From Isochrysis galbana (Eukaryota; Haptophyta; Isochrysidales; Isochrysidaceae): a DNA stretch of 26,006 nt. The stretch spans positions 1 through 26,006 of the forward strand of contig JADDIW010000084.1 of the NCBI GenBank assembly GCA_018136815.1, given 5' to 3'. This document shows, one piece after another, positions 19,016-26,006 of the stretch (within the stretch, counting starts at the first letter, position 1; each line of letters opens with the position of its first letter). The notes below the pieces were generated by a model. That model was not told where the DNA came from. It was given only the letters and a program-made list of their open reading frames with translations, and ran no database searches. A program made the position numbers and the translations under genes.

Positions 19016-21193
19016 ATGGCGGTGCGCGCCGGCTGCTGCACGTGCTCTGGCGCAGAGGCGAGTGCGTGGCGACAGAGCGCCGGATGGCGGCGGGCTCATC
19101 GGATGTACGAGGTCGTTCATCGCCCCTTCGTCTTCGTCCGCGCCGCGCCCTCCCTCACCGCCGCTACGCTGGGCAAGCTCCCACTCGGTGCTCTGGTCGA
19201 GGTGGCCGAGGAGCGCGCGGATGGCTGGCTCCGCCTGCTCACGCCGCAGCCCGGCGGGCGGTGGGTTCTTCGAGACGGTGCTACGCTCGGTCTGGGCCTA
19301 CTGCTTCGGCCGGCGCCAGCCGCTCGCACTGACGCACACGCTGCGCAGCAGGGCCTCGGCACGACAGTTGTCAACTTGGCAGGGGCGCACCGGGCAGCCG
19401 GCCGCACCGTAGAGGATGCGGCCGCCACGGAGCAGCGCGGCGGCGGGCTACATCCCACCATTCTCGCGCTACTGCAGAAGACAGTGCCTATCCCCGTCGG
19501 GGGACCACTACAAGAGGACACCGCAGGCCCGGTGATGCGGTGGCGCGTGGAGAGACCTGTCATGCTGGTGCATGCGTTGCCCGAGCGGCGAGCAAGTGTT
19601 GTGGATGCTGTGACCAGTGGCGAATACGTCTGGAGCTGTGCGCAACGAGCAGGCGCAGGCGGCTTGAGCGACGAACAGCTGCGCACCGCGTCAGCGGGGG
19701 GGTGGATTCGCCTGGCGTCTCCGAATGGGTGGGCGAATCGAAAGTGCGTGTCCGGACAGGTGCAGCTTGAGCGAGTGCGCCCTCATGCTCAGTGCCACGC
19801 TGCGAGCCCAGCCCACTGGGATGAAGATAGCCGGGAGATGGAGGCGCTCGACCTCTGGACCCAGGCGCGTCGAGCTGTCTGGGAGACCGTCGGTCCCTCT
19901 GGGAGGTTGCAACTACGCAGCCACTTTGACCGGTGGGAAGCGGAGGCCGTGCAGTTGGCGGAGGCTAGCGATGCGGGTTGGCAGGCCGCTGCCGTAGAGC
20001 GGGCGCTGATCTCGAAGTCGGCCTTCTCCGGTTGCCTGCTCGCGGCGATACACAGAGACGTCGTGCTTTGGGCTCAGCAAGCAGCTGCTACCACGTTGCT
20101 CCGCCCGGCCGAGTGCTCCCCACGAGCGTCGGAGAGACTCGCGTGGCGACAAACTCGTGGCTTGATTGGGGGACGGGCGCTCACGCGAGACGATCTTGCT
20201 CGGTTGTGCAAGAATCGCTTCTTGGTGGTTGACGGAGCCATCCCGCCATCGCTTGCAGCGCAATGTCGTGCTGAGGCAGAGGAGCTTGACCAGGCAGGAT
20301 TGCTTCAGCCGCCCGCGATGCACCGCGCATTGGGGGACCGACGCGATCGGCTTTGTGCACTTGATGGGTGCGGCCTTGTGAGCAGCGGCAGCAAGGACCC
20401 GGCTGCTACGACCGAACGGCCGGCGCTGGCAACGGTTGTCGAGCTGCTCAAGGCCTTGCCCGCAGAGCTAAGCGAGCTCGATGGAGATGCCTCGCTCCGG
20501 AGCGGGCTGGGTGACTTGCTCGTGACTCGAAGCGCAATGCTCGCATGCTACGATGGTGGGCTGTGTGCCCACGCACACTCACATGACGGGCCACGGTCCC
20601 AGATGAGCACCTGCTAGCTGTAGCGCACAACGGTGGTCGCTATGGTTTCACCCTGCCCGCCTTGCTACCCCAATCCAAACCTGCTCATTGAGACCCGACT
20701 GCTTCAGCCCCACCGCCTCGTTCACGTGGTATTCGTGCGTTGTATCGACATGCCATCCCCAACGCATCGTCCACCACACCCATGCCACTGATCATTACAA
20801 CGCCATATGTGTGCAGGGGCTGGCGCCTTCTACAAACCTCACAAGGACTCAATGGACGCCGATCCTCGTCGGCTGACCGCGATAATCTATCTTGTACCCG
20901 AGGACTGGGATGCATCACCTCAAGCCGATGGCGGCCAGCTTGTGTGGTGGAGGGAGGATGAGGCGGCCGCAAGCCCCTGTCAGGGCTCAACTATGGGCCG
21001 TGGCGAGGGCAATTCTGCTCCAGCGCGGGCAGCCGTGGCACCTGCGTGCGGCCGCCTGGTGATGTTTGACTCTCGCGCCATCATGCACGAGGTGTTGCCC
21101 ACCCACCGCAAAAGATTCGCCGTGACGTTGTGGTACTATGGAGCCCAGGCGGTGGCGCAATCAAATACATCAACAATGGTGACAAAGTCGTAG
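19016..21193 (+). CDS. HIF-type prolyl 4-hydroxylase domain protein with two N-terminal SH3b-like domains
   Basis: There are two exons, 19016-20555 and 20817-21193. The 261-bp intron has donor GTGGGC and acceptor GTGCAG; phase 1 rebuilds a Gly and gives MLACYDGAGAFYKPHKD. The product is 638 residues. SH3b-like domains lie at about 30-100 (FVFVRAAPS...GWLRLL...RWVL) and about 175-245 (VMLVHALPE...GWIRLASPNGWANRK). The C-terminal Fe(II)/2-oxoglutarate domain covers about 395-625. The iron triad is His522, Asp524 and His604, and Arg613 is placed to bind 2-oxoglutarate; His604 to Arg613 has the same spacing as in EGLN/PHD enzymes. IIYLVPEDWD and RFAVTLWYY also fit that family rather than collagen-type P4H. 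The reaction is 4-hydroxylation of a prolyl residue; in protists the known substrate of this family is Skp1. An insertion of about 20 residues precedes the distal His. An in-frame GTG lies at 18989; ATG 19016 is preferred. Confidence 0.9.
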
Positions 21194-21292
21194 TCGTCGT
21201 TCGCTTGTTGATATTGTATTGTAGGCGATGTATTGAGCAACAACGGAGTGCTGGGTGAAGATACGAAGGTGATCAGCATAGCAGCAGACGTC

Positions 21293-21318
21293 AACTAAGA
21301 TTATACTTGGTTCGCCCA
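21293..21318 (+). repeat. family A repeat, copy A5, 5' end
   Basis: AACTAAGATTATACTTGG followed by TTCGCCCA matches the family A terminus. It is interrupted immediately by the left end of the family B foldback element; matching family A interior resumes at about 22720. Confidence 0.7.
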
Positions 21319-22674
21319 CAACCTACTTTCGCATAAGTGGGGTATATGGGGGTATCGCGGCCCCCCCTCACTCCATCGCGGACACCCCCCGGGGTGGGCC
21401 CGTACAACCAACCTCAGCCCCTGCCTTCCTGCCTTTTGGCAGGGGCTGGGCTAGCTCATCATTCTGGCCGAGACCCTTAGTGGGCGCGGGCCGCAAATCG
21501 CACTCCCACGCCCGCACTGGCATTGGGCCTGCCCTCGAGCTGACTCCCCCCCACATCCCTGGTTCAGTACATGAATAGACGATGTGGGGGATTTTGGGGG
21601 GGGCACGACCCCCCCCCCCAATCCTCTCCTGCGACCCCCCCCCCCCCAATCCTCTCCTGCTGTGGGGGAGGACACCCACCCTCCTGGCTCTTGGCATGCC
21701 TTACGGCATGCTATAATAAAATAACTGAGCATTAGTACCACTACTCCCACTAGCCCGGTACCAATACCAACACGACAACCTTCAGTGCACCTGCCCGTAC
21801 ACCTTGACGCGTGCTAATGCCACAGATACATACACCTATGCACCCCTTCAAATCTCCCCCCTCGCAGGCCCCCGGCTCCCATTCTTACTCCCCACAAGTT
21901 ATAATGGGTGAAAACCCATTGAGGCGGACCGACCTACGTCGGGCGAGTCTCCGGGAAAAAGCACCGGGGGTGGGGTGGAGGAACTCTCGTCAACAAAGGG
22001 GAACAGCCCTTACCAGCTCGCGCCGTGAGCGATCCTCGAGAAATAAGTGGCCGCGACTAGAGTAACCTGTGCCACTCCTAGGGTACTCTCCTCGACCTTG
22101 GGTCACTCACTTCTCTCTCCCTCCTGTCTCCTATCGCTAGCCGCCCCCTACCCGTTTGCTAACGTAAACGGGGCCTGTTTCTCACCGCACTCCATCGGGG
22201 GGGGTGCAAACCCCCCCCTCTCCCCCTCTCCACTCTCACCCCGCGCCGTCCCTATGGCGCGTCGCCATGCGCGCGCCCTGGCCTGCTCTCAGAGGTCCTG
22301 TGGGGGCTCCCAGAGGGCCAGCAAGAGCAAGGGCAGCTCAGGGGGCAGTGGAGACTGGGGCTCAGCCCCTGGCCCCCCCTGCCCCTCCCACGCTCGCCAC
22401 GTTGGCCATGGGAGCCTCCCAAAGGCCCCTGTATGCCTAGCGACCAGGGACAGGGGGGGAGTCAGCTCGAGGGCAGGCCCAATGCGGCCGTGGGAGCGCG
22501 ACTCGCGGCCCGCGCCCCCTAGGGGTCTGGGCTGTATTGTTGAATGCCCTGCCCCTGCAAACGGGCAGGAGCTGGGGTTGAATGTACGGGCCCACCCCGG
22601 GGGGTGTCCGCGATGGAGAGAGGAGAGAGGGGGGCGCGAGGCCCCCATTGACCCCCACTTATAAAAGTAGGTTG
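21319..22674. mobile_element. family B foldback element with 230-244 bp inverted arms
   Basis: The left arm 21319-21562 and right arm 22444-22674 are inverted copies. Shared landmarks are CAACCTACTT at the tips, GGTGTCCGCGATGGAG, TGTACGGGCCCACCCCGGGG, CAGGCCCAATGC and GGAGTCAGCTCGAGGGC. The tips can each fold as CCTACTT...AAGTGGG, with different loops. The interior of about 880 bp encodes no recognisable protein, so it is non-autonomous. It includes a family A-like block (21596-21690) and several hairpins. It sits inside family A copy A5. The sequence CCTTACGGCATGC occurs at about 21704 and again at 22676 just outside the right tip. This may reflect rearrangement rather than a simple insertion. 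Confidence 0.75.
21596..21690 (+). repeat. family A-like hairpin block inside family B, with internal tandem duplication
   Basis: A G8 run, CACGA and a C run form an H1-type hairpin. A stretch reading GACC, a C run, AATCCTCTCCTGC is then present twice in tandem (about 21607-21660). An H2-type stem TCCTCTCC/GGGGAGGA with one G-T pair follows. Homology to family A copies also includes the GTGGGGGAGGA..CACCC segment. Confidence 0.6.
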
Positions 22675-22800
22675 CCTTACGGCATGCGCTAGGAGCGCAG
22701 ATTGAGACTGCCCAGCTCAGCTCACTCTCTTCCTGACAAGCTCGCCTGATTCGCCCGCCCTGGCCTGTCGCGGCCAGCCCATTGCCATTTGCCATTGCTC
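22675..22800 (+). repeat. family A repeat, copy A5, interior part
   Basis: From about 22720 the sequence (CTCACTCTCTTCCTGACAAG, then GCCCTGGCCTGTCGCGGCC) matches copy A1 near 1840-1900. It ends at GCCATTGCTCC, where the LINE tail starts. The same point in A1 reads ATCGCTCCAACC, so the LINE is inserted in this repeat. The rest of A5, if present, lies beyond the window. Confidence 0.65.
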
Positions 22801-25800
22801 CAAAAACAAAAAAAAAACTTCTGAAGATTCAGGGCTACACACCTACTATTTATGGGACTTCCCTTCGCTATCTACACCGCCCTTATCATCCCTCCCTCCA
22901 CCTCTTCCCCTGCCCCCCTTCTTTCCTTTTTCTTCGGTCTCCGGGGTCCGGCCTCGGTGCGCTACCTGAGGCCTGGTTTAGAGTGTGGGGTCCGGGCAGG
23001 CCTTCTGGAATTGTCTTTGTTGTCGAGTGTGTCCGTCTGGTCGCTTTTTGTTTGTTTGGTTTATATCCAGGTTCCATTGTCTCTATCAGCGACTTTGGTA
23101 GGTGTATCGATGTTTCAATTTCCTTTGTTCCCTTGTTCCGTGGTCCCCTCGACAGCGTGTGCGATCCCCAGCTTGGAGGCTAGTTCCACTAGCTCCGCGC
23201 TGGGCTTAAGACCGCCTTTGTCGTTCCTGTTGAAAACGGGTCTCAAGTCGTTCATGTCTATCCTTTTTTTAGGCTGTCCTCCCATGCCCGCTTGGGCGGT
23301 TCTCGCCGAGTCGGTTTCTTGTGCGAAGAGGAGTGCTTTACTTAGTATGGTGTATCTCTCTATTATTCTTATTAGTATGGATTCTTCCGAGAATTTGATG
23401 CCGTCGTAATGTATCCTATAGAAGTCTGTGAGTATATATCTCCACGCTAATAGGTACAGTACGTATATCGCTTTCGGGGCGTCTCCTTTTGGGTAGATGA
23501 ATAGGTTGTCTACAATGGTTTCTTCCCTGCTCCTTTCTAATCCTGGTGTGAATCGTGCAATTTTATTCAGTTCGCCTAGGATGTTGGTTATCCCGGGGCA
23601 TTCGCCTAGGTGTGTCGAGGACTCATCCGTTTCCCCACAAATGCGGCACGTGTTGGCTCTGTCTGGAAAGCGGTTGTATGTGCCCACTCGCCTGTGTGTA
23701 ATATGTTTGAAGTGTAGGTGCATGTCCCTCGCCGTTACCATTGGCGTGGTGTATATTCGCGCCAGGTGCGCCCATGTATCCCCTGGTATTTGGAGTTTTT
23801 CCTCCCATTTGGCCGGCCCCGTGAGGCGTTTGCGTTTGCGGTCTTTTCGCTGAAGTGCCTCGGCTATATGTTCTACCCCGGTGCCGTCTAGCGGCGTTTT
23901 GCCGTCTAGCGTGTATTCGTCCGCTAGCGGGTATTCTAGCCTTTTGTTGGTTTTGTATCCTTCCCCCCATCTCGCCGGTGGGGATATGTCTAGGTTTGTG
24001 GGTGCGGCGAGTAGTCTATTCCCGATTATAGGTGTGCCTAGGTATGAGAGCTCCGTCTCATACCACGTTCCCTTGAGGTTCGCGTAGTATTCCCCGTCTA
24101 ACGTAATTCGTATTTCGGGCTGTGGTTCCTCCGGGTCGTGATGGTTGCCGGTTATATCGCGCCATGGATGTGCGCTTTCCGTTTCGGACGCGCTTTCTCC
24201 CGTCGTCAATGTCTCCGTGGCGTGTCTAACTAGTGTGTCCCATGTTTCCAAGAATTTGTCCCTTGGGATATATTCTCCCTGAAATTGTATATACGTATCG
24301 TTGTTTCTGAGGTATTGCGCGCATTCTTCGCTACTATAGGGTATGCTCGCTTCGTGGTCTTTGAAGACGTTGTGTAAGGCGTTGCATTCTAGCTTGTTCC
24401 ATAGCTTTGCCCACGTGGGGTTCAGCTTGGGGCCCGGGTGCGTCGGGCTACCCCACATGGGTTGTGAGAGTGCTCCTTCCCTGCTCACTTTCAGGGACGT
24501 GAGATCTAGTTCGCGGATGTTGTTTAGCGCCTGTTTCCAGAACGCAGGGAGTTTGCTTTTGCCCGCTATTCCGTCGGTAAGTCTGTTTGCGGGGATTGTC
24601 GAAAGAACCGCTGCTCTTCCCAGGTTCGTGCGGCAGAACCAAGCGTCTAGCACTTGTTTCCATTGTGCTTGGCGTGCGTCCAGGTAGTTCAGGATCCATT
24701 TGGCCTGTAGTGCTTTAACGTGGTTACCCCAGTCTAGCAGACCCCCAGCCCCAAGTGTGGCCCTTTCTCCGAAGTGTTTTTGATTGGGATTTCGGGGTGT
24801 TTCACCCATTGCAATCTCCGTCCGGTGCGCGCGTTCGTCCACATGATTCTGTCCACGGATCTTTTTACCGCTGCGTGGAACGATCTTGGGGCTGCAAGTG
24901 TTTGTAGCCAGTATCTAGGAATAGAGTATATGAGAAAGTTAGCTACCTTCGTTTTCCCGTGTATGGATAGATTATTCGTTATCGGTGCGTATATGGTGGT
25001 TTTTTTCTCTATCTTGTCGGCTAGTTTGCGCCAGAACTCTTTGATGGCCTGGGGTCCCCCTAGGGGGACTCCCAAGATGGTCGCGTATTCGTTCCTATTC
25101 AGCCACTTGTATCTTTGGAAACTCGCTGGTGGGCGTTTTCTTTTTAAGGAGCCCATCCTAAGTCCCTCGAACTTTAGGTCGTTGGGTTTGCCGCACGAGG
25201 CTGCCGCGTATCTCTCCACCCAGCGGAGGGAGCGCATGCCCGCCTTGCGAAAGTCGGCTACGTCTTTGTACATTTCGCGAAATTGATTCGCGCAATCCGC
25301 CGTGACCATAATCTCCCATGGACCGGAGGCGCTCTTAGACAAAAAGTCGGGTTCCAGGTCGACGCCTTCGAGTTTGTTGAGATGCGCAACAATGGCGCTC
25401 AGGGTCAGGGTCTCTTCGTCTTTAGCCTTGTGGCCCTTCTCGTACGCCGTGAAGGTGATGACGATCTTGTGAGAGTCTGGGAATTCGGCCTCTTCCTCGG
25501 GCTCGGGCTCGAGGTCTTCGTCGAGTAGGGCCACCTGTGTGACCGTGGGGGAAGATGAGATTAGTCTCTTGTTTGTTCGTGTTTCTCTAGGGCCCAACGG
25601 GCTCAGTGTGCCTTCAGCGCTACAGCTTCCTCTCAAGGATTTCGAGTGGGGTGTATTTTGTGTTGGCCCAATTTCGTGTTGGTGTTTGTTGTGGTGGGCC
25701 TCTGAGGCCAGTGTTGTGCTCGTCGCCCTGGCGCCCGAGACGCGGCCTTCTGCCCGTCCTTCGTCGTCGCTGTAGAGTGCCTCTCCGGTGTCGTCTTCTC

Positions 25801-26006
25801 TGTTGTCTCTGTCCCCCTTGTTGGGGGCCCACAGCTGTTCAGTGTTCTTGGCCTTTGTCGACATACCCCCATGGGGGTCTTGTCTATGATGGTGCCGGGC
25901 CAGCCCCTCGTGCCGGGGCACGAGGGCGGTACCGCGGCTGTGTAGGGGCCAGGCCCGGAGGCCTTCCCTGTTGGAACGTCCCTCTCGTGTGGTGTGGCTG
26001 GGGTGG
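22801..26006 (-). mobile_element. non-LTR retrotransposon (LINE), copy 2, internally deleted; 5' end outside window
   Basis: Read on the minus strand, it runs from beyond the right edge through an ORF1-like region (25864 to about 25260), a reverse-transcriptase remnant and C-terminal ORF2 (to 23115). A purine-rich 3' UTR follows, then the tail GTAGCCCTGAATCTTCAG and a T-rich end at 22801-22817. It shares the 3' UTR and tail with copy 1. The leader holds two strong palindromes (25866-25877 and 25905-25926). It is inserted in a family A repeat. Confidence 0.87.
23115..25864 (-). pseudogene. LINE ORF1/ORF2 fusion lacking endonuclease and RT catalytic core, one frameshift
   Basis: From the ATG at 25864 (MSTKAKNTEQ) a basic and acidic N-terminus leads to the ORF1 block SHKIVITFTAYEKGHKAKDE and LEGVDLEPDFLSKSASGPWE. 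Soon after ANQFR (about 25265) the frame passes without a stop into ORF2 sequence beyond the YxDD active site: NDLKFEGLRMGSL, NEYATILGVPLGG, and the IPRYWLQTLAAPRSF segment typical of LINE RT C-terminal regions. Endonuclease and RT catalytic motifs are therefore missing. A length change near 24745 in a G run shifts the frame. The downstream part (24842-23115 frame) keeps the CRIC...HLGEC zinc motif (about 23650-23597) and a conserved tail (KGGLKPSAELVELASKLGIAH). It cannot be active alone, but shows what family copy 1 belongs to. Confidence 0.85.

Overview
This is nuclear DNA from a eukaryote, most likely a GC-rich protist or microalga. The evidence is GT-AG introns that restore open reading frames, a homeodomain, a HIF-type prolyl-hydroxylase domain, IQ and WW domains, non-LTR retrotransposons with simple-sequence tracts, and no operons or ribosome-binding sites. 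I cannot name the species.

Layout. (1) 1-871 is the 3' end of a homeodomain gene; the window opens inside its DNA-recognition helix. (2) 1694-2346 holds two tandem copies of a hairpin-rich repeat, here called family A. (3) 3598-6090 holds a 5'-truncated non-LTR retrotransposon (LINE), followed directly by a short derivative that keeps an ORF1-like start and the LINE 3' tail. (4) 6785-8493 (-) is a four-exon coiled-coil gene whose introns could be placed to the base. (5) 9700-11212 is repeat-rich: head-to-head family A ends, a long family A copy, and a large imperfect inverted repeat whose spacer holds a solo LINE tail. (6) 11492-17588 (-) is a very large IQ/WW-domain gene with one unresolved frame change. 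(7) 17589-19015 is the shared upstream region between that gene and the next. It carries a 99-bp CT microsatellite, a family A copy and a GGAGAGA array. (8) 19016-21193 (+) is a two-exon gene joining two SH3b-like domains to a complete HIF-type prolyl 4-hydroxylase domain. (9) 21293-26006 is a nest of mobile DNA: a family A element split by a foldback element (family B) and interrupted by a second, internally deleted LINE.

The four host genes share no obvious pathway. The divergent pair at 11492-17588 and 19016-21193 could be co-regulated, since both would have GA-rich sense leaders. The most unusual content is the repeats. Family A copies keep a chain of three hairpins, and one stem shows a paired base change in a related repeat. 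The LINE 3' tail (short hairpin plus oligo-T, not poly-A) occurs four times on bodies of very different length. No CRISPR array, tRNA or rRNA gene was found.
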